36,663 bases of DNA from an uncultured Oscillibacter sp. (GTDB lineage: Bacteria > Bacillota > Clostridia > Oscillospirales > Oscillospiraceae): NCBI GenBank assembly GCA_947577075.1, contig CANPTW010000025.1:1-36663 (forward strand). The letters run 5' to 3'. The position numbers and the translations under genes are program-made. Positions 15,260 through 25,121 of this stretch are shown one piece after another (positions within the stretch are counted from its first letter, which is position 1; each line of letters opens with the position of its first letter). The notes under the pieces are model-generated. The model ran no database searches. It was not told the DNA's origin and saw nothing but the letters and a program-made list of their open reading frames with translations.

Positions 15260-16972
15260 ATGAAAACAATTCTTGGCTATCTCCGCCCCCATGCCCCCCG
15301 GGTCGCCGCGGGGGTGACGGTGAAATTCACCGCCGCCGTTCTGGAGCTGCTTCTCCCCCTGCTGCTGGCCCACATCATCGACGACTGCGTCCCCGCGGGG
15401 GACCTTCCCGCCATCCGGCGGGCGGGGGGACTGATGCTGGTCATGGCCTTCGGCGCGGCGTTCTGCAACATCACGGCCAACCGCATGGCCGCCTGGGTGT
15501 CCATGGAGATGACCCGGCGGCTCCGCCGGGACCTGTACCGGCGGACGCTGCTGCTGTCCCAGGCGCAGCTGGACCGCTTTACCGTATCCTCCATCGTCTC
15601 CCGCCTGACCAACGACACCTACAACGTCCACCAGATGTTCGACAAGATTCAGCGGGGGGGCATCCGGGCCCCCATGCTGGTGCTGGGGGGGCTGGTCCTC
15701 ACCTTTTTCCAGGCCCCGCCTCTGGCCCTGGTGCAGCTGGCCGTCTGCTCGGCCACCTTCTTCGCCATCTGGCTGGTGACCCGGCGGGGCATCCCCCGGT
15801 ACACCCGGGCCCAGGAGGCCGTGGACACCGTGGTCCGCATCCTCCGGGAGAACGCGGCGGGCGTCCGCGTCATCAAGGCCCTGGCCTGCCAGGGGCGGGA
15901 GCGGGAGCGCTTCGCCTCCGCCAGCCGGGCCGCCCGGGAGACGGAGGAGGCCGCCGGGCGCGTCATGGCCGCCGCCAATCCCCTGTCGGACTTTCTTTTG
16001 AACCTGGGGCTGGTGCTGGTGGTCCTGGCGGGGGCGGCGCTGGTGGACCGGGGGCGGATGGCCTCCGGGCAGATTGTGGCCTTCCTCTCCTACTTCACGC
16101 TGATTCAGACCGCCACCCTGGGGCTGGCCAAGCTCTTCGTCCGCTACAGCAAGGGCGCGGCCTCCGCCCGGCGGATTGAGGAAATCCTTCTCGCTCCGGA
16201 GGACCAGCGGGTCCGCCCCTCCGGGGCTTCGGAGCCCCCGGGGCCGGAGCTGGGCATGGAACGCGCGTCCTTCTCCTACCTGGGGGTGGAAAAGGACCTG
16301 GACGGCGCGTCCTTCCGGTTAAAGAAAGGGGAGACCCTGGGCATCCTGGGTCCCACCGGCGCGGGGAAGACCACCCTGGTTTCCCTGCTCCTCCGGCTCT
16401 ACGACGCGGACGAGGGCGTGGTCTGGGTGGGGGGACGGGACGTCTCCACCCTCAGCCGGGAGGCGCTCCGGGGCCGCTTCGGCGTGGTGTTTCAGAACGA
16501 GGCCCTGCTGAACGACAGCGTTTACGAAAACATATCCTTCCTCCGGGGCCTCCCCCGGGAGGATGCGGCCGCCGCCGCCAGGACCGCCCAGGCCTGGGAG
16601 TTCATCGAGAGCCTGCCCGGGGGGCTGGACGCCCGGCTGGACATCCGGGGGGCCAACCTCTCCGGCGGGCAGCGCCAGCGGCTGCTGATCGCCCGGGCCC
16701 TGGCCGCCCGGCCCGGCATGTTAATCCTGGACAGCGCCGACAGCGCCCTGGACTACCGCACCGCCGCCGCCCTCCACGCCGCCCTCCGGCGGGACTTCCC
16801 CGGGGTGACGCTGGTGGTGATCTCCGAGCGGGTGGCCTCCCTCCGGAGCGCGGACCGCATTTTGGTCCTGGAGGACGGCGTCATCTCCGCCCAGGGGACC
16901 CACGAACAGCTTTTGGCGTCCTGCAAACGCTACCGCCGCATGGCGGAGCTCCAGATGGGAGGGCTGAAATGA
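15260..16972 (+). CDS. ABC exporter subunit with degenerate ATP site
   Basis: A 570-residue half-transporter: six-helix exporter membrane domain (about 15-300) and nucleotide-binding domain (about 330-565). Walker A is GPTGAGKT (364-371), the Q-loop is VVFQNEALLNDS and the signature is LSGGQRQ (467-473). Walker B reads LILDSADSALD: the catalytic glutamate after Asp491 is Ser492. The switch histidine position reads ISERVAS, with Glu523. So its own Walker site is degenerate while its LSGGQ is intact, the mirror image of the next subunit. Such pairs (TM287/288, LmrCD, BmrCD types) export lipids, drugs or peptides. ATG 15260 has AGGAGGG upstream and the stop overlaps the next start (ATGA). The substrate cannot be inferred. 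Confidence 0.93.
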   Translation: MKTILGYLRPHAPRVAAGVTVKFTAAVLELLLPLLLAHIIDDCVPAGDLPAIRRAGGLMLVMAFGAAFCNITANRMAAWVSMEMTRRLRRDLYRRTLLLSQAQLDRFTVSSIVSRLTNDTYNVHQMFDKIQRGGIRAPMLVLGGLVLTFFQAPPLALVQLAVCSATFFAIWLVTRRGIPRYTRAQEAVDTVVRILRENAAGVRVIKALACQGRERERFASASRAARETEEAAGRVMAAANPLSDFLLNLGLVLVVLAGAALVDRGRMASGQIVAFLSYFTLIQTATLGLAKLFVRYSKGAASARRIEEILLAPEDQRVRPSGASEPPGPELGMERASFSYLGVEKDLDGASFRLKKGETLGILGPTGAGKTTLVSLLLRLYDADEGVVWVGGRDVSTLSREALRGRFGVVFQNEALLNDSVYENISFLRGLPREDAAAAARTAQAWEFIESLPGGLDARLDIRGANLSGGQRQRLLIARALAARPGMLILDSADSALDYRTAAALHAALRRDFPGVTLVVISERVASLRSADRILVLEDGVISAQGTHEQLLASCKRYRRMAELQMGGLK

Positions 16973-18699
16973 AAAAGAATGTGCTGCTCCGCCTGGGCCG
17001 CTTCCTCCGGCCTTACGGCCTCCAGTTCCTGTTCCTGCTGGTTCTGCTGCTGGCGGGGAACCTGCTGGCCCTGGCGGCTCCCCTGCTCTCCGGAAAAGCG
17101 GTGGACGCCGTGGGCATCCGGGCCGGGGGCGTGGACTTCCCCGGCGTGCTCCGGAACTGCGCCGGCATGCTGGGCTGCTATGCCCTGTCCTCCTTATTAA
17201 ATTATACGGTGTCCTCCCGGCTCATCCGGGCGGCCCAGTCCGTGTCCCACGATCTCCGCAAAGCCGCCTTCGACCATATGAGCGAGCTGCCGGTGGACTA
17301 CTTTGACGTCCACCCGGCGGGGGACCTCATCAGCCGGATTTGCTATGACGTGGACACCGTTAACGCCACCCTCTCCACGGACCTTCTGCAGCTGGGGACC
17401 AGCGTCTTCACCGTGGCCGGGTCCTTCTTGATGCTGCTCCTCCTCTCCCCCCGGCTGACGCTGGTGTTCCTGGTCACCGTTCCCCTGTCGGCGGTGCTGA
17501 CCCGCTTCCAGATGAAGCGCATCCACCCCCTCTTCCGCCTCCGGTCCAGGGAGCTGGGGGCCCTCAACGGCTTTGCCGAGGAGCGGATGGGCTGCCGCCG
17601 CTCCATCCGGACCTACGGCGTGGAGGAGGCGGACCTGGAGCTTTTTGAGCGGCGCAACGCCGCGGCCTCCCGGGCATACTACGACGCGGACCGGGCCAGC
17701 GCCTCCCTGGGCCCCTCCGTCAACTTCGTCAACAACATCTCCCTCACCGCCGTCAGCGTCTTCGGAGCCCTGCTGTACCTGGGGGGCGGGCTGTCCCTGG
17801 GGAGCCTCTCTTCCTTCGTCCTCTACTCCCGGAAGTTCTCCGGCCCCATCCGGGAGGCGGCCAACCTCCTGGCGGAGCTCCAGGCCAGCGCCGCCGCCGC
17901 GGAACGGGTGATGGACCTGCTGGACGAGGAGCCGGAGGCGCCGGACCCGGCGGGCGCCCTCCCCGCGGAGCATCTGCGGGGCGACATCCGCTTCGACCAT
18001 GTGACTTTCGGCTACGACCCCGCCCGTCCCGTCCTGCGGGACTTCACGGCCCATATCCCGGCGGGGAGCCTGGCGGCCGTGGTGGGCCCCACCGGGGCGG
18101 GGAAGACCACCCTGGTGTCCCTCCTCCTCCGGTTCTACCGGCCCCAGGGCGGGACCATCACCGTGGACGGCGTCCCCCTGGACGCCTACAGCCGGGACGG
18201 CCTCCGCCGCCGCCTGGCCCTGGTGCTTCAGGACACCTGGCTCTTCGGCGGCACCATCGCGGAAAACATCGCCTACGGCGCGCCGGGGGCCCGCCGGGAG
18301 GAAATTGTGGCGGCCGCCAAGGCCGCCCGCATCCACCGCTTCATCACCTCCCTCCCCCAGGGCTACGACACCGTCCTCACCGACGAGGGCGTCTCCAAGG
18401 GCCAAAAGCAGCTTCTGGCCATCGCCCGGTGCCTCCTCACCGACGCGGACGTGGTCATCCTGGACGAGGCCACCAGCAACGTGGACACGGAGACGGAGGG
18501 GGAGATCAGCCTGGCCATGGAACGGCTCCGCCAGGGGCGGACCTGCTTCGTCATCGCCCACCGGCTGGCCACCATCCGGGGCGCGGACCGCATCCTGGTC
18601 CTGGACCAGGGCGGCGCGGCGGAAACCGGAACCCACCGGGAGCTTCTGGCCGCCGGCGGTCTTTACGCCCAGCTCTACGCCGCTCAATTCCAAGCGTAA
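16969..18699 (+). CDS. ABC exporter subunit with catalytic ATP site
   Basis: A 576-residue partner of the preceding half-transporter: exporter membrane domain (about 15-310) and ATPase domain (about 335-570). Walker A is GPTGAGKT (373-380) and the Q-loop is LVLQDTWLFGG. Walker B is VVILDEATSNVD with catalytic Glu500, and the switch is FVIAHRLATI with His531. The signature is VSKGQKQ (475-481) instead of LSGGQ. Pairing with the first subunit therefore gives one full site (this Walker A/B plus the partner's LSGGQ) and one dead site, as in asymmetric heterodimeric exporters. The start codon overlaps the previous stop by four bases. No terminator is obvious after the stop. Confidence 0.94.
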   Translation: MKKNVLLRLGRFLRPYGLQFLFLLVLLLAGNLLALAAPLLSGKAVDAVGIRAGGVDFPGVLRNCAGMLGCYALSSLLNYTVSSRLIRAAQSVSHDLRKAAFDHMSELPVDYFDVHPAGDLISRICYDVDTVNATLSTDLLQLGTSVFTVAGSFLMLLLLSPRLTLVFLVTVPLSAVLTRFQMKRIHPLFRLRSRELGALNGFAEERMGCRRSIRTYGVEEADLELFERRNAAASRAYYDADRASASLGPSVNFVNNISLTAVSVFGALLYLGGGLSLGSLSSFVLYSRKFSGPIREAANLLAELQASAAAAERVMDLLDEEPEAPDPAGALPAEHLRGDIRFDHVTFGYDPARPVLRDFTAHIPAGSLAAVVGPTGAGKTTLVSLLLRFYRPQGGTITVDGVPLDAYSRDGLRRRLALVLQDTWLFGGTIAENIAYGAPGARREEIVAAAKAARIHRFITSLPQGYDTVLTDEGVSKGQKQLLAIARCLLTDADVVILDEATSNVDTETEGEISLAMERLRQGRTCFVIAHRLATIRGADRILVLDQGGAAETGTHRELLAAGGLYAQLYAAQFQA

Positions 18700-18856
18700 C
18701 CATGGGGAAATCCGGCGAAAACGTATCCGCACATTCAGAAATCCGCCGGGAATTCAATTAGCAAAATAGCAAAATTCCCTTGCGCGTATTTGTCTAAATT
18801 GTAAACAAACCGTGAAAACAAACAAAAAACCCCCCCTAAAATCGGGAGGCTGACAA

Positions 18857-18886
18857 TTGACAAACCCACTCAGGATTCTTTATAAT
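18857..18886 (+). promoter_or_regulatory. Strong sigma-A promoter of the importer operon
   Basis: TTGACA (18857-18862), 18 bases, TATAAT (18881-18886): both hexamers perfect. Transcription should begin near 18893, giving a leader of about 125 bases. Confidence 0.8.
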
Positions 18887-18899
18887 GAACCCAGGAAGT

Positions 18900-18913
18900 C
18901 GCAAACGTTTGCG
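18900..18913 (+). promoter_or_regulatory. Perfect 14-bp palindromic operator (LacI/CcpA-like)
   Basis: CGCAAACGTTTGCG, a perfect palindrome centred on CG, begins 13 bases after the -10 and overlaps the initial transcribed region. That is where a repressor would act. It resembles catabolite-responsive and other LacI-family sites (core AAACGTTT). A 12-bp version lies at 15219-15230, in the same place relative to the exporter promoter. Confidence 0.6.
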
Positions 18914-19019
18914 CAAAGCGGACCCATTTCCGCACCGCGCGGACAGCCCTGGGCGTGACCGGATGGGAGGACTCGATCGCCCGGGGAGTTCCCGGCAGTT
19001 ATCAGAAAGAGGTGTTATC

Positions 19020-20864
19020 GTGTCAAATGCAGTAACCGTGACCAAGGAAAGACCCCCCAGAAAGAAACTGACGGCACGTCGGTTGAAGAACCTGATCCTG
19101 AACGTGCTCAAAAACCCCTTCAACATGGTCGTGCTGGTCAGCCTGATCGTGTTGTTCTGCCTGATCGTCGTCCCCCTGCTGACCATGATTAAGTCCACCT
19201 TCACCCTGGCGCAGGGCGAGCTTCGCCGTGTGGACGGCAAAATGGGCGACTTCACACTCTACTATTGGCAGTACATGCTGATGAGCAACATGTCCAAGGC
19301 CGTGCTGTGGGAGCCCCTGCTGCACTCCTTCGTCTGCGGCTTCTTCACCACGCTGATTTCCGTGCCTCTGGGCTCGGTGCTGGCTTGGCTGATGATCCGT
19401 ACCGACCTCCCCGGCAAGAAGGTTCTGGGCATTCTCATCACCGTGCCCTACATGATTCCCTCCTGGACCAAGGCCATCGCCTGGCTGGCGGTGTTCCGTA
19501 CGCCCACCAGCGGCGCAAACGGATTCCTCACCGGCATGGGCATCCCGATTCCCGACTGGCTGGCCTACGGCCCCACGGCCATCGTGCTGTGCATGTCCAT
19601 GCACTACTACGCGTTCTCTTACATTCAGGTCTCCGGCGCTCTCCGCTCCATCAACTCGGAGCTGGAGGAGATGGGCGAGATTCAGGGCGCCAATAAGGCC
19701 CAGATTCTCCGCTACATCACCCTGCCGCTGATTCTTCCCTCCGTCCTCTCCGCCCTGGTCATGACCGTGTCCAAGTCCATCGGCACTTACGGCGTGGCGG
19801 CCAACCTGGGCAACCGCATCGGCTACTACACCCTGGCCACCCGCATGCGCGTGTACATCGACCAGGGTCCCCGGGGCGTGGGCTACGCCATGTCCATCGT
19901 CCTGGTAGGCCTGGCGGCTCTGATCCTGATGAGCAACCAGAAGGCCATCGGCGTCCGCAAATCCTATGCCACCGTGGGCGGCAAGGGCGGTCGCAGCACC
20001 CTGATGCCTCTGGGCGCGGCCAAGAAGCCCATGATGGCGTTCCTGGGCATCTTCCTGTTCCTGGCCATGGTCATGCCCTTCTTCGTGCTGATTATGGAGA
20101 CCTTCCAGATCACCACCGGCGCGGGCTACGGACTCGACAACCTGACCCTCTACAACTGGATCGGCGAGGCCGGCACCGCAGAAAAGTACACCAACTATGA
20201 GGGCATCTTCCGGAACAAGGAATTCTTCAGCGCTCTGTACAACACGGTGCGCCTGACCATCATCACCTCCCTCATCACCGCCTTCTGCGGCCAGTTCCTG
20301 GGCTACATCAGCTCCCGCGGCCGGGGCAAGTGGTACGGCAACCTCACCGAGCAGCTGGTGTTCGTCCCCTACCTGATGAGCGGCGTGGCCTTCTCCACCA
20401 TGTATTTCTCCATGTTCAGCGTCCCCCATCTGGGCGGGCTGATTCCCTCCCTCTACGGCACCTTCACCCTGATCGTCCTCACCTCCGTGGTCAAGCACTT
20501 CCCCTTCGCCAGCCGTTCCGGCACCGCCAACATGCTCTCCATCAGCGTGGAGCTGGAGGAGGCCGCGGACATCGCCGGCGCCAGCTTCTGGAAGCGGATG
20601 GCCACCATCATCGTCCCCCTGGCAAAGAACGGCTTCATCTCCGGCTTGATGCTGGTGTTCATCTCCATCGCCAAGGAGCTGGACCTCATCATCATCATGA
20701 TGACGCCCACCACCCGGACCATGTCCTATCTGGCCTTCACCTACTCTCAGGAGGGTTACGCCCAGATGTCCGACGCCATTTCCGTGTGCGTGCTGCTGTT
20801 CATCCTGTTCTGCTACATCTTCGCCAACAGGGTCGCCGGCGCGGATATCGGCAAGAGCTGGTAA
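19020..20864 (+). CDS. ABC importer permease, two fused membrane domains
   Basis: A 614-residue inner-membrane protein made of two tandem binding-protein-dependent permease domains, roughly residues 30-310 and 335-610, about six helices each. Both halves carry an EAA loop that contacts the ATPase: ELEEMGEIQGANKAQILRY (about 214-232) and ELEEAADIAGASFWKRM (about 511-527). Fused permeases of this form are typical of FbpB-type iron(III) and of some putative phosphonate/thiamine importers. The start is GTG 19020 with GAGGTG five bases upstream. An earlier in-frame ATG at 18885 lies inside the -10 hexamer and upstream of the expected transcript start, so it cannot be used. First gene of the operon with ATPase and binding protein. 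Confidence 0.92.
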   Translation: MSNAVTVTKERPPRKKLTARRLKNLILNVLKNPFNMVVLVSLIVLFCLIVVPLLTMIKSTFTLAQGELRRVDGKMGDFTLYYWQYMLMSNMSKAVLWEPLLHSFVCGFFTTLISVPLGSVLAWLMIRTDLPGKKVLGILITVPYMIPSWTKAIAWLAVFRTPTSGANGFLTGMGIPIPDWLAYGPTAIVLCMSMHYYAFSYIQVSGALRSINSELEEMGEIQGANKAQILRYITLPLILPSVLSALVMTVSKSIGTYGVAANLGNRIGYYTLATRMRVYIDQGPRGVGYAMSIVLVGLAALILMSNQKAIGVRKSYATVGGKGGRSTLMPLGAAKKPMMAFLGIFLFLAMVMPFFVLIMETFQITTGAGYGLDNLTLYNWIGEAGTAEKYTNYEGIFRNKEFFSALYNTVRLTIITSLITAFCGQFLGYISSRGRGKWYGNLTEQLVFVPYLMSGVAFSTMYFSMFSVPHLGGLIPSLYGTFTLIVLTSVVKHFPFASRSGTANMLSISVELEEAADIAGASFWKRMATIIVPLAKNGFISGLMLVFISIAKELDLIIIMMTPTTRTMSYLAFTYSQEGYAQMSDAISVCVLLFILFCYIFANRVAGADIGKSW

Positions 20865-20947
20865 GCGGCGTCGCAAAGTCCGCCCACTCCGCTTCCGTCG
20901 CCTCCGGCGGCGAAAGCTCCGCTCTGCTCCATTCCCTCCGCCTCCCT

Positions 20948-20973
20948 TCAAGGGGGAGCAGGCTCCCCCTTGA
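20948..20973. repeat. Palindromic intergenic unit within the importer operon
   Basis: TCAAGGGGGAGC/GCTCCCCCTTGA, a perfect 12-bp inverted repeat with a two-base centre. It is followed by a C-run/G-run hairpin (about 20978-21005) and preceded by a TCGCC/GGCGA hairpin. The whole 20865-21010 block looks like an inserted repetitive intergenic sequence; similar AAGGGGGAG palindromes are common in related genomes as I recall. Confidence 0.5.
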
Positions 20974-21078
20974 GCAACCCCCCACCCCCTGCGGGGGGAC
21001 GGGGGATTGGGATGCGAAGGCCCGGCGGGCTGAATCGGGATTCAATGTTAAGATAAGATCAGAAAGGAAATGTGCCAT

Positions 21079-22200
<1,122 letters not shown>

Positions 22201-22237
22201 TTCCCGCGGTTCCCTCCCGATAGACAAAGAGGCGCAC

Positions 22238-22263
22238 CCCCGGCGGCGGGCCCGCCGCCGGGG
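22238..22263. other. 26-bp perfect GC palindrome before the binding-protein gene
   Basis: CCCGGCGGCGGG/CCCGCCGCCGGG core, perfect across 22238-22263, in the 146-base gap between ATPase and binding-protein genes. No U run follows directly (TTTTT comes 25 bases later). In an operon this place suits an RNA-processing or stabilising hairpin that raises binding-protein expression. Confidence 0.5.
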
Positions 22264-22346
22264 AACGGGCAACCTCTCTTCCGCGTCTTTTTGACTATAC
22301 ATATCCCCTGCATCAAAATTCCCCAAAAACGAAAGGAGAAGATCTG

Positions 22347-23669
22347 ATGAAGAAGAAACTCTTTGCACTGCTGATGGCTCTGGTTATGGTCCTCAGCCTG
22401 GCCGCCTGCGGCGGAAACGAGGGCGACTCCCAGCCCGCCGACAGCGGCTCCGGCACCTCCACCGACGCCCAGCAGCCCGCCGACTCCGGCGACGCCGCCG
22501 CCACCACCGACCTGAAGCTGGGCTATGACCTGGAAACCGGCATCAGCGTCTATGGCCCCTACTACGACGAGTGGAGCGACATGACCGACGAGCAGCTCTA
22601 TGAGCAGGCCAAGACGGAAGACACCACGATTACCGTCTACGCCACCTCCTCCAAGATGCTGAAGGCGGAGGAGCCCTTCGAGGAGATGTATCCCGGCCTG
22701 GACCTGGTGGTCGCCGACCTGGACTCCGACGAGGTTCTGAGCAAGGCCAAGATCGAAAATGAAACCAACAACATCACGGCCGACGTGCTCCAGACCAAAG
22801 ACGTCAACGGCGAAGTCTTCCACGAGTACTATGACAACGGGGTCATCGAGCCCTTCTATCCCCGGGATATCTGCACCCACATTTCCGAGGAGAACCTGAA
22901 GTACAGCTATCCCCTGTACTCCTCTCAGTCCTTCTGGTACTACAACACCGCGGCGTTCCCCGACGGCCAGCCCATCACCAGCTGGTGGCAGATCATTGAG
23001 AAGAACGACGACGGCAGCCAGAAATACGCCCTGTACACCAAGGAAATCGGCCAGGAGATGGCGTACCTCTCCCTGTTCGCCAGCTTCATCATCAATGCCG
23101 ACGAAATGGCCCAGTCCTACAAGGACATCTACGGCACCGACCTGGAGTACACCTATGACGCCTCCAGCTTCGCCTTCGAGGTTCCCGAGAACAACGCCGG
23201 TGTGGAGTACCTGTGGCGCTTCACCCAGGCCGAGATGACCTTCATCGGCGACGGCGACGAGCTGGTGCTGGCCGTCCACAACTCCACCGCGGACCGTCCC
23301 GCCCTGGCCCTGGCCTCCGCCGGCAAGATTGAGAACCGCGAGGAGTCCGGCTACAACATCGACTGGTGCATCAACCTGACTCCCTACACCGCCCTGCTGA
23401 ACACCGAGAGCATGTTCGTGGTCTCCGGCTGCAACAGCCCCGCCGGCGCCCGCCTCTTCATCCGCTACATCACCGGCGGCGCGGACGGCCAGAGCGGCGG
23501 CCTGAAGCCCTTCACCAAGGTGGGCAACTGGCCTCTGCGCGACGACTTCGTGGACGAGAAGAACCCCGCCAAGCTCCCCGAGCTGGGCGCCCGGGCCAAC
23601 GACCTGGTCTCCATCTACGACATCTATCCCGACGTGCAGGATATGTGGATGTACTGGCTGAACCAGTAA
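22347..23669 (+). CDS. Solute-binding lipoprotein of the ABC importer
   Basis: A 440-residue extracellular binding protein anchored by lipid. Signal peptide with lipobox LAAC (Cys21), then a low-complexity Ser/Asp/Gln/Thr linker (about 22-55). The two-lobed domain follows: TITVYATSSKMLKAEEPFEEMYPGLDLVVADLDSDEVLSK is the first strand and helix of the FutA/FbpA-like family. YNTAAFPDGQPITSWWQII is the cross-over region, and a C-terminal FIRYITGG...KVGNWPLRDDF follows. Iron(III), phosphonate and other small anions are possible ligands; the tyrosines expected of iron binders cannot be assigned by eye. ATG 22347 has AAAGGAG upstream. It comes after the ATPase gene, not first, and is followed by a terminator. 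Confidence 0.9.
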   Translation: MKKKLFALLMALVMVLSLAACGGNEGDSQPADSGSGTSTDAQQPADSGDAAATTDLKLGYDLETGISVYGPYYDEWSDMTDEQLYEQAKTEDTTITVYATSSKMLKAEEPFEEMYPGLDLVVADLDSDEVLSKAKIENETNNITADVLQTKDVNGEVFHEYYDNGVIEPFYPRDICTHISEENLKYSYPLYSSQSFWYYNTAAFPDGQPITSWWQIIEKNDDGSQKYALYTKEIGQEMAYLSLFASFIINADEMAQSYKDIYGTDLEYTYDASSFAFEVPENNAGVEYLWRFTQAEMTFIGDGDELVLAVHNSTADRPALALASAGKIENREESGYNIDWCINLTPYTALLNTESMFVVSGCNSPAGARLFIRYITGGADGQSGGLKPFTKVGNWPLRDDFVDEKNPAKLPELGARANDLVSIYDIYPDVQDMWMYWLNQ

Positions 23670-23701
23670 GCACTCCATTCGCCGCGTTTCACAGCTGCGC
23701 T

Positions 23702-23735
23702 GGGCGGGCGGCCCTAAGGCCGCCCGCCCTTCTTT
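23702..23735 (+). terminator. Terminator after the binding-protein gene
   Basis: Perfect 12-bp stem GGGCGGGCGGCC/GGCCGCCCGCCC with CTAA loop, followed by TTCTTT. Confidence 0.8.
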
Positions 23736-23736
23736 A

Positions 23737-23795
23737 AGAAGCTGTATTCACAGGCGAGAATCAAACCAGGCTTCCCGCCTGTGAATACAGCTTCT
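23737..23795. repeat. 20-bp perfect inverted repeat around a 19-base loop
   Basis: Arms 23737-23756 and 23776-23795 are exact inverse complements (AGAAGCTGTATTC... / ...GAATACAGCTTCT). The 59-bp unit lies between the terminator at 23735 and the ribosome site of the next gene, and is less GC-rich than its surroundings. Looks like an interspersed palindromic repeat; no open frame. Confidence 0.6.
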
Positions 23796-23816
23796 AGGCT
23801 TATAAGGAGGACTCCC

Positions 23817-24350
23817 ATGGCAAATCCCATCCGGCAAAAAGAGATCGACGAGCGCGTCGGCAAATTCGCCGACAAATTCTGGGGCGCATTTCAGATGACG
23901 GAAAACGGCAGGGTGAAGAGCACGATCCTGCTCTATTCCTTCTGCCTCTGCTGGGTCCTGCTGGCCCTGTACGGCGGCTGCTTCACCCTGTTCACCCCCT
24001 GGCTGGAGAACCTGCTTCAGGGCCTGCCCGTGGGCCTGATCACCGTGATCGAGGCCCTGGTTCCCGCAGCCGCGGGAACTGCCGTGGCCCAGCTGGTGTG
24101 GCTGCTGCCCGGCGACAAGCGCCTGCTGCCCGCCGCTTACATTTGGCTGGCCCTGCTGCTGCTGGCCTGTCTCATCGCGCTGATCATCATGATGGGGCTG
24201 GAGAGTATGGGGCTGATCCTCCAATTTTTCGGGATGTTCGTCCTGGCTCCCCTGGCACTGGGCCTGGGCGCGTCCCTCCTGGCGTACTATTTATATTGGA
24301 AAAAAAGGCCCCCTGCCGGAGATCCGGCACGGCCTTGGAAAAGGCAGTGA
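23817..24350 (+). CDS. Unknown four-helix membrane protein in importer locus
   Basis: A 177-residue integral membrane protein I do not recognise. ATG 23817 has AAGGAGG six bases upstream. The first 33 residues are soluble and charged (MANPIRQKEIDERVGKFADKFWGAF). Four hydrophobic segments follow, at about 36-58, 72-95, 104-126 and 131-160. The C-terminal tail is basic (WKKRPPAGDPARPWKRQ). No enzyme or transporter motif is seen. It sits between a terminator and the HAD gene (six bases before the HAD start), so the membrane protein, HAD and VOC genes may be one unit. Being next to an importer of unknown substrate suggests an accessory or separate transport role, which is inference. Confidence 0.75.
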   Translation: MANPIRQKEIDERVGKFADKFWGAFQMTENGRVKSTILLYSFCLCWVLLALYGGCFTLFTPWLENLLQGLPVGLITVIEALVPAAAGTAVAQLVWLLPGDKRLLPAAYIWLALLLLACLIALIIMMGLESMGLILQFFGMFVLAPLALGLGASLLAYYLYWKKRPPAGDPARPWKRQ

Positions 24351-24356
24351 GAATTT

Positions 24357-25106
24357 ATGATCAATACCGTATTGTTTGACATGGGCGGGACTCTGGAGGA
24401 TATCTTCATCGACGAGGCCAGCAAAAAGGCCTCCGCCGAGGGCGTCCTCCGCATCCTGGCGGACCACGGCCACCCCCTGTCCCTGGACGTCCCTGCCGCC
24501 ATCCAGGCCTTTGCCGACGGCTGGGACCGTTACGCCGCCTACCGGGGCCCCACGAACCGGGAGCTGAAGCCCGAGGAGATCTGGGGCAATTACATTTTGA
24601 CCGGGCTGGGCCTGGACTTCGACACCGTGAAGCCCTTCTCCGAGGAGCTGGCCCACATGTGGGAGGTCACCCACTATCACCGCACGCTCCGGCCCAAGGT
24701 GAAGGAGATGCTGGAGGGGCTGAAGGGCCTTGGCATGAAGCTGGGCGTCATCAGCAACACCGCCGCCCTCTATCAGGTCTTCCGCACGCTGGAGGAGTAC
24801 GGCATCCGGGATTACTTCCAGGATGTGACCCTCTCCTCCGTCACCGGCTACCGAAAGCCGGACCCCAACATTTTCCTGGTCTCCCTGAATCAGATCCGCT
24901 CCGATCCCAAGACCTGCGCCTACGTGGGGGACACCTATTCCCGGGACGTGATCGGCCCCCAGAATCTGGGCTTCGGAGCCACGTTCCACATCCACTCCTT
25001 CCTCACCCAGTCCCGGGACGGCGACGTGCCCAAGGACGTCCGGGCCACCTACACCATCCAGGACATTTACGAGGTCTACACCATCCTGCGGGACCAGGCG
25101 GGCTGA
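24357..25106 (+). CDS. HAD-superfamily hydrolase, DxGGT variant
   Basis: A 249-residue HAD hydrolase with a helical cap (about 17-110, subclass IA). Motif I is LFDMGGTLED: nucleophile Asp8 is present, but the usual second Asp (position 10) is Gly. Motif II is VISNT with Ser133, motif III Lys167 in GYRKPDP, and motif IV GDTYSRD with Asp192 and Asp197. Loss of the Asp+2 acid/base is found in HAD members that are not ordinary phosphomonoesterases, such as dehalogenases or phosphonatases, as well as in uncharacterised ones; which applies is unknown. It starts six bases after the membrane-protein stop with only a weak ribosome site, so coupling is likely. The VOC gene follows after 15 bases. Confidence 0.87.
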   Translation: MINTVLFDMGGTLEDIFIDEASKKASAEGVLRILADHGHPLSLDVPAAIQAFADGWDRYAAYRGPTNRELKPEEIWGNYILTGLGLDFDTVKPFSEELAHMWEVTHYHRTLRPKVKEMLEGLKGLGMKLGVISNTAALYQVFRTLEEYGIRDYFQDVTLSSVTGYRKPDPNIFLVSLNQIRSDPKTCAYVGDTYSRDVIGPQNLGFGATFHIHSFLTQSRDGDVPKDVRATYTIQDIYEVYTILRDQAG

Positions 25107-25121
25107 AAGGCGGAGGAACAT

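Larger units (their letters stand above)
18700..19019. other. Intergenic region upstream of the importer operon
   Basis: 320 bases without a gene. 18700-18850 is AT-rich and holds no terminator I can recognise. 18857-18886 is a promoter and 18900-18913 an operator-like palindrome. 18930-19010 is a GC-rich leader with a weak hairpin (CCGGG/CCCGG near 18981-18995). Confidence 0.6.

Noticed and set aside
18700..18856. Terminator for the ABC exporter
   Set aside because: An A-run then C-run is present, but no adequate stem followed by Ts.
18885..19019. Earlier ATG for the fused permease
   Set aside because: It lies in the -10 hexamer and before the expected transcript start; the extra 45 residues are basic and unlike a permease N terminus.
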